Part shown: in pieces, positions 1 to 6,328 of the stretch
Layout of the letters: every line of letters begins with the position of its first letter
How positions within the stretch are numbered: position 1 is the stretch's first letter
Assembly (NCBI GenBank): GCA_964401685.1
Contig: CAYNZH010000054.1
Location: 1-10,198, forward strand
From: DASRQK01 sp964401685
GTDB lineage: Bacteria > Bacteroidota > Bacteroidia > Sphingobacteriales > Sphingobacteriaceae
Length of the DNA: 10,198 nt
Direction: 5' to 3'
Program-made: the position numbers and the translations under genes
The notes under the pieces: generated by a model
Databases searched by the model: none
Told to the model about the DNA's origin: nothing
The model's input: only the letters and a program-made list of their open reading frames with translations

Positions 1-30
1 AAAAAAGCCCTCACTTGCGTGAAGGCTTTT
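1..30 (-). terminator. Intrinsic terminator of tRNA-Pro
   Basis: A 12-bp perfect stem with one G-U pair (arms 3-14 and 19-30) closes a 4-nt loop. Read on the minus strand it is followed by a run of T at positions 6-1. It lies 9 nt past the 3' end of tRNA-Pro and so ends that transcript. The outer A-T pairs also give a short T run on the plus strand, so it may act in both directions. Confidence 0.85.
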
Positions 31-38
31 CGCGGTTG

Positions 39-112
39 TCGGGGTGGCAGGATTCGAACCTACGACCTCCTGCTCCCAAAGCAGGCGCGATACCGGGCTA
101 CGCTACACCCCG
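39..112 (-). tRNA. tRNA-Pro (anticodon TGG)
   Basis: On the minus strand the sequence folds as a standard cloverleaf. A 7-bp acceptor stem pairs 106-112 with 40-46, with discriminator A at 39. The T-loop has the conserved GTTCGAATC core, and the anticodon stem CCTGC/GCAGG carries loop TTTGGGA. The anticodon TGG is at 76-78, so this tRNA reads proline CCN codons, mainly CCA. The 3' CCA is not encoded (the next bases read CAA) and must be added after transcription. The gene has its own promoter upstream (175-205) and a terminator downstream (1-30), so it looks like a single-gene transcription unit. Confidence 0.96.
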
Positions 113-174
113 AACAGGTGTTTTCAACAACGGGTCCGGAAACTGAAACCTTAGTGTTTCCCCGTTGCGGTGTG

Positions 175-205
175 CAAAAGTAAACAAATTTTTTTGACTT
201 GCAAA
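175..205 (-). promoter_or_regulatory. Bacteroidota-type promoter of tRNA-Pro
   Basis: On the minus strand a -33 box TTTG (205-202) is separated by exactly 19 nt from a -7 box TACTTTTG (182-175). This is a full match to the Bacteroidota consensus TTTG-N19-TAnnTTTG. Transcription would start near 170, giving a leader of about 55-60 nt that is removed from the tRNA. It is one of the best promoter matches in the window. Confidence 0.75.
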
Positions 206-266
206 TTTAGTTTAGATTTTTTTTATCAAAAAGGTTTTTTCTTCTCGGAAATTTTCGCTAATATTG
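192..266 (+). promoter_or_regulatory. Candidate promoter(s) of rplS
   Basis: Two candidates lie in the 200-nt divergent region before rplS. The proximal -7 box TAATATTG (259-266) differs from TAnnTTTG at one base and is followed by GCAGTCC-like sequence. Its -33 region is only a T run (235-240). The distal pair is TTTG (192-195), N17, TAGATTTT (213-220), also one base off. The distal -33 box lies among the tRNA-Pro promoter elements (175-205), so it would be partly shared with the divergent unit. The proximal box is preferred because it gives a short 40-nt leader. Which one is used cannot be settled from sequence alone. Confidence 0.5.
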
Positions 267-312
267 CAGTCCGAATTCACAGGTAGGAAATCGGCTTTAA
301 TTACGCAGAATC

Positions 313-663
313 ATGGATTTAATCAAATTTGTAGAAGAACAAGCGGTTGTAGAGAATAGTTTGCCAGCATTTAAAGCGGGTGATACTATCAGTGTACATT
401 ACAAGATCCGCGAGGGCAACAAGGAGCGGGTTCAAATATATCAGGGTGTTGTTATCCAGGTCAATAGCTTTGGAAACAACAAGACCTTTACCGTCCGAAA
501 AATGTCCAATGGCATTGGAGTTGAACGTATTTTCCCGATCAATTCGCCAAACATTGAAAAAATTGAGGTGAACAATCACGGAAAAGTTCGTCGTGCCAAG
601 TTGTATTATCTGCGCGGTCTTACCGGTAAAGCTGCCCGTATCAAATCGAAACGTATCAAGTAA
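313..663 (+). CDS. rplS: 50S ribosomal protein L19 (bL19)
   Basis: This is the 116-residue bL19 protein, a component of the large ribosomal subunit located near the interface with the 30S subunit. Family features are visible: the N-terminal helix with MDLIKFVEEQ, the GDTISVHYKIREGNKERVQ segment (residues 23-41), the YQGVVI core (43-48), GVERIFP (69-75), and the basic C-terminal half ending in KAARIKSKRIK. Length matches the family norm of about 115-120. The ATG at 313 is chosen because it starts the conserved N-terminal helix. There is no Shine-Dalgarno sequence, as is usual for this phylum. The gene stands alone between its own promoter region and a strong terminator at 700-739, rather than in the rpsP-rimM-trmD-rplS operon known from many other bacteria. 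That separation is common in Bacteroidota. Confidence 0.97.
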   Translation: MDLIKFVEEQAVVENSLPAFKAGDTISVHYKIREGNKERVQIYQGVVIQVNSFGNNKTFTVRKMSNGIGVERIFPINSPNIEKIEVNNHGKVRRAKLYYLRGLTGKAARIKSKRIK

Positions 664-699
664 GATTTCTACGTTCTTACATTCAATAAGATATACAGG

Positions 700-739
700 A
701 ACATCCTGAAGGCCCAAAAGGTTTCAGGATGTTTTTTTT
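700..739 (+). terminator. Intrinsic terminator of rplS
   Basis: An 11-bp perfect stem (700-710 with 723-733) closes a 12-nt loop and is followed by a T run (732-739). It lies 37 nt after the rplS stop codon on the coding strand and separates rplS from the peptidase gene. Confidence 0.9.
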
Positions 740-794
740 ATGCAAAATTTCGCCGATTAACCCCACCGCTGGTATTATCATCAGTTTTTTTCTA

Positions 795-802
795 TATATT
801 TG
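795..802 (+). promoter_or_regulatory. -7 box of the S10 peptidase promoter
   Basis: TATATTTG is a full match to the Bacteroidota -7 element TAnnTTTG, about 60 nt before the peptidase start codon. No clear TTTG is found at the expected -33 position (only GGTATT near 771-776), so the promoter is probably moderate or regulated. Confidence 0.5.
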
Positions 803-862
803 GTCTGATTCAATGGCATGACCACTAACCAATGGGCTGCCTTTTAAGAAAAATGTATAATT

Positions 863-2350
863 ATGAAAAAAGTAGTTTCAATTTTTTTTGTTGTGCTTTG
901 CGCAAACTTCATGGCGCCAGAACGGGCAACGGCCCAGCGGGTATTGCCTGCGGATTCTACAGTAAAGACCACGCACGAGGTTACGATCAAGGGTGCGAGA
1001 GTGCCGTACACAGCGATTACTGGGACGCAGCCTGTCTGGGATGAGGAAGGTAAAGCGATTGCGGCAGTGCATTATACCTATTATGAGCGGAGTGACATTA
1101 AGGACAAAAGTACCAGACCCTTAGTGATTTCGTTCAACGGCGGCCCGGGCTCGGGTTCGGTTTGGATGCATATTGCCTATACCGGTCCTCAAATTCTACA
1201 TATTGACGATGAGGGCTATCCCTTGCAGCCTTATGGAATCAAGGAAAATCCCTATTCTATTTTGGATGTAGCGGATATTGTTTTCGTGGACCCTATAAAC
1301 ACTGGCTTTTCGAGGATATTGGACCCAAAAGCTGACAGAAGACAGTTTTTTGGTGTTCAGGCGGATATTCGTTATCTGGCCGAATGGATCAACACTTTCG
1401 TTTCACGTCAAAACCGTTGGCCTTCACCCAAGTATTTGATCGGTGAAAGTTATGGGACGACAAGGGTTGCGGGTTTGGCTCTCGAGTTGCAGAACAATCA
1501 ATGGATGTATCTAAACGGTGTGATCCTGGTATCGCCAACGTCGCTGGGTCTGGAAAGAGGGCCTATTTTGGATAAAGCCCTGCGCTGGCCGTATTACGCA
1601 GCAACAGCGTGGTTCCACAAGGTGTTGCCGGCCGACTTGCAGCAGAGGGATCTGGAGGATTTGCTTCCCGAGGTGGAAAAATTTACTCTTGACGAGCTCA
1701 TTCCTGCTGTTTCCAAGGGCGGATTGCTTACCGACCAGGAAAAGGATGCAATTGCCTCCAAGATGAGCCGGTACTCAGGTATTTCCAAGCAGGTGATCTT
1801 ACAGAACAATTTAGATATTCCGACCAATTATTTCTGGAAGGAATTGTTGCGCGATCAGGGCTATAACATCGGACGATTGGATTCCCGGTATCTAGGGATA
1901 GATCGGAGAGACGCTGGGGAGCGGCCTGATTACAATGCCGAACTCACTTCCTGGTTGCATTCCTTTACGCCGGCCATCAATCACTATTACCGAAATCATT
2001 TAAAGTGGGTTACCGACCTAAAGTACAACATGTTTGGGCCTGTGCATCCCTGGGATAGGAGTGGGGACAATACCGGGAACAACCTCCGACAGGCTATGGC
2101 TCAGAATCCCTTCCTACATGTGATGGTCCAGGCGGGATATTATGACGGCGCAACCGATTATTTCAACGCCAAGTACAATATGTGGCAAATGGATCCTTCG
2201 GGCAAACTACTCGACAGGACAAGCTTCAAAGCTTACAGAAGCGGGCATATGATGTATCTTCGCAAGCAGGATCTGGAAACGGCAAATGAAGATATTCGAG
2301 AGTTCATTGCAAATTCAATTCCTGCACCCGACCAGCCTGCAAAGTACTGA
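863..2350 (+). CDS. Secreted S10-family serine carboxypeptidase
   Basis: This 495-residue protein has the alpha/beta-hydrolase layout of peptidase family S10, which removes C-terminal residues from peptides. A signal peptide is visible: basic MKK, a hydrophobic core (4-16) and a likely cleavage after ATA (22-24). There is no lipobox, so it is probably a soluble periplasmic or secreted enzyme. Motifs in order: FNGGPGSGS (91-99), which forms the oxyanion and substrate carboxylate region; GESYG (194-198) with nucleophile Ser196; GYYDGATDYF (425-434) with Asp428; and SGHMMY (460-465) with His462. The triad is therefore complete and the length fits bacterial S10 proteins of about 480-520. The true substrate is unknown; peptide scavenging is an inference. 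The gene is monocistronic, with a -7 box at 795-802, and convergent with lepB. The A-rich sequence before the ATG replaces a Shine-Dalgarno site. Confidence 0.92.
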   Translation: MKKVVSIFFVVLCANFMAPERATAQRVLPADSTVKTTHEVTIKGARVPYTAITGTQPVWDEEGKAIAAVHYTYYERSDIKDKSTRPLVISFNGGPGSGSVWMHIAYTGPQILHIDDEGYPLQPYGIKENPYSILDVADIVFVDPINTGFSRILDPKADRRQFFGVQADIRYLAEWINTFVSRQNRWPSPKYLIGESYGTTRVAGLALELQNNQWMYLNGVILVSPTSLGLERGPILDKALRWPYYAATAWFHKVLPADLQQRDLEDLLPEVEKFTLDELIPAVSKGGLLTDQEKDAIASKMSRYSGISKQVILQNNLDIPTNYFWKELLRDQGYNIGRLDSRYLGIDRRDAGERPDYNAELTSWLHSFTPAINHYYRNHLKWVTDLKYNMFGPVHPWDRSGDNTGNNLRQAMAQNPFLHVMVQAGYYDGATDYFNAKYNMWQMDPSGKLLDRTSFKAYRSGHMMYLRKQDLETANEDIREFIANSIPAPDQPAKY

Positions 2351-2364
2351 TCTGCAGTGCCTGA

Positions 2365-2400
2365 TTTTCATGAAGGTCCCTTAACGGATCTTCATGAAAA
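2365..2400. terminator. Long hairpin between convergent peptidase and lepB genes
   Basis: A 15-bp inverted repeat (2365-2379 with 2386-2400, one G-U pair) closes a 6-nt loop. It starts 14 nt after the peptidase stop. It covers the last codons of lepB, whose stop codon (2381-2383, minus strand) lies in the loop. It is the only candidate terminator for either gene, but neither strand has a U tract after the stem, so efficiency as an intrinsic terminator is uncertain. It could instead protect the 3' ends of both mRNAs. Confidence 0.6.
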
Positions 2401-3805
2401 TTCGGTTCCAGCGGATTTTATCCAGAAAGCTTCCGTGTTTATCGAGGCTTAGCCAGACAAAAAGCGCTTTACCTACTATGTGATCCTCGGGCACGAATCC
2501 CCACATGCGCGCATCTTCCGAATTGTGGCGGTTGTCGCCCATCATCCAATAGTAGTCCATTTGAAAGGTGTATGTCGAGGCACTTTCGCCATTGATAAAA
2601 TACTGCCCATTTCTTGATTCCAACTCATTTCCTTCATACACGCGGATAGCACGCTCATAAATAGGGTAGGTCAAGCTGTCCAGGGCGATGGTCATCCCTT
2701 TTTTAGGGACCACAATAGGACCAAAGTTGTCCACATTCCAATTAAACCGCTCATTATGAGGGAAAATTCCGGGTTGTCCTTGTTCGGCAGGTCGGATATT
2801 TGGGATCACTTTTGTGACATTGCTCCAGCCTACCACTTCCTCATACCGTTCAGGCGTCAAAAACAAAATATAGGGCTCTTTATTGCCCATGGAGCTTTCG
2901 ATTCTCAGGTCAAAAAGCCTTTGAGGATTGAGTCCCGAACCATCGGTATACACCAGGTAGTCGATCTGCCCCTGTGGCGGATTGAAACCGGTTTCGCCAT
3001 TTACCAAAACCTGAGCCTGAACGATATTGATCGTGTCTCCGGGAATTCCTACAGCTCTTTTGATGTAATTTTCCCGCTTGTCGATTGGTCTGTTGAAAGG
3101 AGCATCTGCTTCCATCGGAAAGTTGAAAACCACCACGTCGTTGCGCTCAATGGTTTCAAATCCCGGAAGCCTTTTGTAGTCCAGCTGGATTGCATCCCAG
3201 TATGCTTTACCGCCGACCAGGGGCATGGTATGGTGCGCAAAGGGAAAGGCCACCGGGGTCATGGGGACGCGCGGGCCATAGTTTATTTTACTGACAAAAA
3301 GAAAATCTCCGGTGAGCAAGCTCTTCTCCATCGAGCCTGTTGGGATCATATAGGCTTCCAAGAGGAAACCCCGAATGAGGGTCGCCGCAACCACCGCAAA
3401 GACTATTGCGTCAGCCCATTCCCTCCCAGCAGATTTTTTATAGGGATATTGTTCTTTAAATGCAGGAGTTGCCGATCTGCCCAGGTAGATCACTTTTACG
3501 TCCTTTCCCCACAGTGGGAGTACGACGAATGGTACCAATACCGTCGCGGCATATTGCCAGAATCTGCGTTTGCCAAAGGCCTTGACCAGATCCAGGTAGA
3601 TACCAAAGTAGATAAATATATTGACCAGTGGGATCAGCAAGAGAAGTACCCACCAGGAGGGTCTGCCACAGATTTCTTTGGCGATGATGTATTCGCGATA
3701 CAGCGGTACCAGGGACTCCCAGGCGGGTCTCCCGGCTTTGATAAAGAGTTTCCACAATCCTATATGGATGAATACCAGCGCTACGGCTAAGATGATGTAT
3801 CCCAT
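2381..3805 (-). CDS. lepB: Type I signal peptidase (S26), Bacteroidota long form
   Basis: Leader peptidase I cleaves signal peptides from exported proteins at the outer face of the inner membrane using a Ser-Lys dyad. The N-terminal 100 residues hold hydrophobic segments (about 1-19, 51-70 and 84-99), an extension before the catalytic part. A further membrane segment at about 131-149 leads into the catalytic domain: IPTGSMEKSLLTGD (154-167) with nucleophile Ser158, NYIKRAVGIPGDT (246-258) with general base Lys249, and MGDNRHNSEDAR (422-433), the box E motif. At 474 residues it is longer than the E. coli enzyme (324 residues), through the N-terminal extension and an insert between the Lys box and box E (about 260-410). 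Extended LepB proteins are usual in this phylum. It lies 23 nt downstream of dapB and is probably cotranscribed with it. The start ATG directly precedes the first hydrophobic helix. Confidence 0.95.
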   Translation of the reverse strand: MGYIILAVALVFIHIGLWKLFIKAGRPAWESLVPLYREYIIAKEICGRPSWWVLLLLIPLVNIFIYFGIYLDLVKAFGKRRFWQYAATVLVPFVVLPLWGKDVKVIYLGRSATPAFKEQYPYKKSAGREWADAIVFAVVAATLIRGFLLEAYMIPTGSMEKSLLTGDFLFVSKINYGPRVPMTPVAFPFAHHTMPLVGGKAYWDAIQLDYKRLPGFETIERNDVVVFNFPMEADAPFNRPIDKRENYIKRAVGIPGDTINIVQAQVLVNGETGFNPPQGQIDYLVYTDGSGLNPQRLFDLRIESSMGNKEPYILFLTPERYEEVVGWSNVTKVIPNIRPAEQGQPGIFPHNERFNWNVDNFGPIVVPKKGMTIALDSLTYPIYERAIRVYEGNELESRNGQYFINGESASTYTFQMDYYWMMGDNRHNSEDARMWGFVPEDHIVGKALFVWLSLDKHGSFLDKIRWNRIFMKIR

Positions 3806-3828
3806 TTGATGCTTTTTATTTTGTTGTT

Positions 3829-4566
3829 TTAAAAATCGAACATTTCCCTCACTTCAAAGAAGCCATTTTTATCCTGTAACCATTCTGCGGCTAGGACTGC
3901 TCCGAAGGCAAATCCCTGGCGACCTCGAGCGATATGCTTCAGCTCGATTTGATCTATATCAGAACTGTAAAGCACGGTATGGGTGCCGGGAACGTCTTCC
4001 ATGCGGTGGCTTTCAATGAGCAATTCGTTGTTTTTGACAAAGGTCTCCTCTTCCTGGTCGACCACATGATTGACCCAGTGGGTCTTAGTTTCGCTACTTG
4101 CTATAATATCCTCCGCAAGCGAGATCGCCGTACCGCTGGGCGCATCCAGTTTCTCCGTATGATGGATTTCTTCCAGTTGAACGTCGTATTGCTTGTAGGG
4201 CTGTATCGCTTTGGCCAAAACCTTATTAACGTGAAACAGGATGTTGACTCCTATGCTAAAGTTAGACCCATACAGCAGTGTATTGTTACTTTCTAGACAT
4301 TTTTTCTTGATTCCCGCCAGCTCGTCGAGCCATCCTGTGGTTCCAACGACTATGGGAATTCCTGCTTCAAATGCCAATTCGATATGCCCCAGCACAGCAT
4401 TCGGAGTGCTGAAATCTATGATTACATCCGCGTTTTCCAGGGTATCCGCGGTCAATGATGCCGTATTCCCCGAATCGAAAATCTGTATTATTTCGTGGCC
4501 ACGCCGCTGGGCGATAGGTTCTAGCATCTTTCCCATTTTTCCGTAGCCGAATAGAATGATTTTCAT
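3829..4566 (-). CDS. dapB: 4-hydroxy-tetrahydrodipicolinate reductase
   Basis: DapB catalyses the NAD(P)H-dependent reduction of the dipicolinate-pathway intermediate, supplying meso-diaminopimelate for peptidoglycan and lysine. The Rossmann fold starts at residue 1 with the nucleotide loop GYGKMG (7-12). GTTGW (75-79) is a conserved cofactor/substrate segment. The family signature EEIHHTEKLDAPSGTA (132-147) contains the catalytic His135 and Lys139, by analogy with E. coli His159 and Lys163. HIARGRQGFA (211-220) is the conserved C-terminal element. At 245 residues it is slightly shorter than the E. coli protein (273), with a reduced N-terminal domain after the first strand-helix unit. A consensus promoter at 4587-4615 lies just upstream, so dapB and lepB probably form their own unit even though they follow the parAB operon closely. 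Confidence 0.96.
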   Translation of the reverse strand: MKIILFGYGKMGKMLEPIAQRRGHEIIQIFDSGNTASLTADTLENADVIIDFSTPNAVLGHIELAFEAGIPIVVGTTGWLDELAGIKKKCLESNNTLLYGSNFSIGVNILFHVNKVLAKAIQPYKQYDVQLEEIHHTEKLDAPSGTAISLAEDIIASSETKTHWVNHVVDQEEETFVKNNELLIESHRMEDVPGTHTVLYSSDIDQIELKHIARGRQGFAFGAVLAAEWLQDKNGFFEVREMFDF

Positions 4567-4586
4567 AATTTGATTTTATTCTCTTG

Positions 4587-4616
4587 CAAACATAGGAAAA
4601 ATGTCTAAAAATCAAT
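4587..4616 (-). promoter_or_regulatory. Promoter of dapB-lepB inside the end of the DUF5683 gene
   Basis: On the minus strand a -33 element ATTG (4616-4613) is followed after 18 nt by the -7 box TATGTTTG (4594-4587), a full match to TAnnTTTG. The -33 TTG overlaps the stop codon of the upstream gene. The predicted start of transcription, near 4580, leaves a leader of about 15 nt before the dapB ATG. Confidence 0.65.
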
Positions 4617-5397
4617 GACCTATTTTGAAGCTCACGGTCATGCCTAGCGCAGGACTGAAGCTGTTGGGCTGTAATGGCATCACTGCTGGTTTTATATCCA
4701 TGGACAAATCCTGCCCGATGTCCCAGCGGTTTTTTAGCATGGAGTCGACGTAGGCTTCAATGACGTTGAGTGCGTGCCAGCCTACAAACCCCAAAATACT
4801 CAAATCCCGGTTTCGACGGTAGTAGTCTTTGGCGGAAATCAGGTATTGGGTCCCTTGCGGATCGGCGGCGATATAGTCGTAAGGTGAGTCTGGGGGCAAA
4901 GCGTGATTGTTGGCAAGGCGGTACTGTACGTCCTTCAAGATGCTTCTGTAATACCGGTTGTTAAACTCGAAGACCAAGCCCGCGGTGACATAGCCCGCGT
5001 AAATAACGGGCACCTTGACCCACCACAAGCCGCCGTTGGTTACCTGGCCCCAGCCGGGAACAATGAGCGACCGTCGCCAGGCTTTTCTCGTGATTGCCTC
5101 TATGGCCAGCCTTGCCGAGTCTTTGATGACGATGTTTTCGGCAGGATCTGCCGGCGGCTGGACGCGTGTCGCCGCGACGGTATCGCGGTTGATGACGGAG
5201 TCGCGGACGATGACCGAGTCGCGGACGATGACGGAGTCCCTGGTCGGAAGGGAATCCCTTTGAAGGACTGTGTCCCTCCGGAGAACCGTGTCTCTACTAA
5301 TGGTCAGCGTATCCGGAATGACCTGGGGCGCCGCGGAAACTCCTGCCACCAGGAGCATCAGGCAAAATAAACTAAGCGCACCAGTCAAAAATCGCAT
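4612..5397 (-). CDS. DUF5683 domain envelope protein of unknown function
   Basis: The function is not known. A signal peptide is visible (hydrophobic 4-20, likely cleavage after VSA at 20-22). Residues 35-76 form seven consecutive hexapeptides of the type Arg-Asp-Ser/Thr-Val-x-x, probably an extended periplasmic linker. The conserved part starts at about 105 with a basic stretch, WRRSLIVPGWGQVTNG (107-122) and a hydrophobic segment (about 127-143). The segment RNRDLSILGFVGWHAL (195-210) then leads into NVIEAYVDSML (211-221), and the C-terminus has beta-strand character (LGMTVSFKIG). The PGWGQ and AYVD elements match the DUF5683 family as I remember it from Bacteroidota genomes, where it commonly follows parB. 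The start codon directly follows the parB stop with no gap, so it is cotranscribed with parAB and possibly translationally coupled. Whether it has any part in segregation or envelope work is unproven. Confidence 0.8.
   Translation of the reverse strand: MRFLTGALSLFCLMLLVAGVSAAPQVIPDTLTISRDTVLRRDTVLQRDSLPTRDSVIVRDSVIVRDSVINRDTVAATRVQPPADPAENIVIKDSARLAIEAITRKAWRRSLIVPGWGQVTNGGLWWVKVPVIYAGYVTAGLVFEFNNRYYRSILKDVQYRLANNHALPPDSPYDYIAADPQGTQYLISAKDYYRRNRDLSILGFVGWHALNVIEAYVDSMLKNRWDIGQDLSMDIKPAVMPLQPNSFSPALGMTVSFKIGH
5170..5295 (-). repeat. Tandem hexapeptide repeat (RDS/T-V-x-x) with 18-bp DNA repeats
   Basis: Seven in-frame 18-bp units encode residues 35-76 of the DUF5683 protein: RDTVLR, RDTVLQ, RDSLPT, RDSVIV, RDSVIV, RDSVIN, RDTVAA. 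The units at 5191-5208 and 5209-5226 differ at one base. The next unit (from 5227) is identical to the first over 12 bases and then diverges. Such DNA repeats are prone to change in copy number by slippage. Confidence 0.85.
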
Positions 5398-6327
5398 TTA
5401 CCAATCCAATAATTCTAAAATCCTGTTCAGATCATCCTCCGAAGTAAAGGGAATTTCAATGGAACCCTTGCCTTTGTTTTTGATGTTCAGTTTGACCCTG
5501 GAGGACAAGCGTGAGGCCAGATCATCTTCAATCTTTTGAAATTGGAATGACAACCCTGCCTTGTCTTTAGTTTTCGTTCCAGTTTTCCCCTGCTGAATGA
5601 GGCGGACCAATGCTTCAGTTTTTCTCACTGAAAGGTCATTGCGGACAATTTCATCCAGTATATAGAGCTGTTTGTCGACTTCGGCGACATTGATGATCGC
5701 GCGTGCATGGCCCATGGAAATTTTTCCGTCCCGGATGGCGGCCTGTATTGCCGGCGGGAGTCTCAATAGCCTGAGGTAATTCGCAACAGTCGAACGGTTT
5801 TTGCTCACCCTATCTCCCAACTCCTCTTGTTTAAGATTGCACTCTTCAATCATTCTTTGAAAGCTGAGAGCTACTTCCATCGCATTCAGATTTTCGCGCT
5901 GGATGTTCTCAATCAATGCCATTTCCAGCATTTGCTGGTCATCTGCAGTACGAATATAAGCCGGAATCTGCTTTAAGCCAGCCAATTTTGATGCACGGAG
6001 ACGTCTCTCGCCCGATATCAGCTGGTAAGACCCTTTTTGATCCAGGCGAACGGTGATCGGTTGTATGAGCCCCTGTACCCGGATAGAATCCGCCAACTCT
6101 TCTAATGCAGTTTCATCAAAGTCAGTACGCGGTTGGAAGGGGTTGATGCTTATTTTATCAATGTCCACTGTGCTGATTTGTCCCACAGCGGGGTCGCTTT
6201 CCAATCTGTCCTTTACAGATCCCTGTCCCGACGTGGAGGCAGGACCTTTCTTCATCACCTCCTCGGTGTCATCCAACAATGCGCTAAGTCCCTTTCCTAA
6301 TCCGATTTTTCGATGTTGTGCCGACAT
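5398..6327 (-). CDS. parB: Chromosome partitioning protein ParB
   Basis: ParB binds parS sites near the origin, spreads as a CTP-dependent DNA clamp and stimulates ParA. The N-terminus has the typical lead IGLGKGLSALL (8-18). The ParB/Srx CTPase domain follows at about 53-145, with NPFQPR (62-67), GLIQP (86-90), GERRLRA (106-112) and ENIQREN (140-146), which are the CTP-binding motifs. A helix-turn-helix at about 165-190 (LKQEELGDRVSKNRSTVANYL) reads parS. The C-terminal 45 residues form the dimerisation domain. At 309 residues it has normal length for a chromosomal ParB. The start lies 1 nt after the parA stop, with an AGGA element 7 nt before the ATG inside parA, so translation is probably coupled. 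No parS site of the widely conserved 16-bp type was found in this window. Confidence 0.97.
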   Translation of the reverse strand: MSAQHRKIGLGKGLSALLDDTEEVMKKGPASTSGQGSVKDRLESDPAVGQISTVDIDKISINPFQPRTDFDETALEELADSIRVQGLIQPITVRLDQKGSYQLISGERRLRASKLAGLKQIPAYIRTADDQQMLEMALIENIQRENLNAMEVALSFQRMIEECNLKQEELGDRVSKNRSTVANYLRLLRLPPAIQAAIRDGKISMGHARAIINVAEVDKQLYILDEIVRNDLSVRKTEALVRLIQQGKTGTKTKDKAGLSFQFQKIEDDLASRLSSRVKLNIKNKGKGSIEIPFTSEDDLNRILELLDW

Positions 6328-6328
6328 A

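Noticed and set aside
113..312. Possible small RNA or riboswitch in the 200-nt region between tRNA-Pro and rplS
   Set aside because: Apart from the two divergent promoter regions, no strong hairpin with a T run or known riboswitch core is visible.
319..717. A 132-codon open frame antisense to rplS
   Set aside because: It covers the rplS gene and its terminator, and the translation has no recognisable motif. The sense frame is a clear bL19.
740..862. Possible small gene upstream of the S10 peptidase, including an open frame starting at 832
   Set aside because: That frame overlaps the peptidase out of frame and has no recognisable features. The region is best explained as promoter and leader.
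2756..3790. A 344-codon open frame on the plus strand opposite lepB
   Set aside because: It lies wholly inside lepB on the other strand. LepB has all catalytic motifs in order, whereas the antisense translation shows no recognisable domain and an improbable composition. It is most simply a codon-bias shadow.
5191..5244. 18-bp tandem DNA repeats considered as iterons or a CRISPR-like array
   Set aside because: They are in frame, directly adjacent without spacers, and encode a clear protein repeat, so no array or origin is needed to explain them.
4903..5370. A 155-codon open frame antisense to the DUF5683 gene, rich in Asp/Arg repeats
   Set aside because: The repeats are the reverse reading of the hexapeptide-coding DNA. 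The sense frame has a signal peptide, family motifs and perfect operon spacing.
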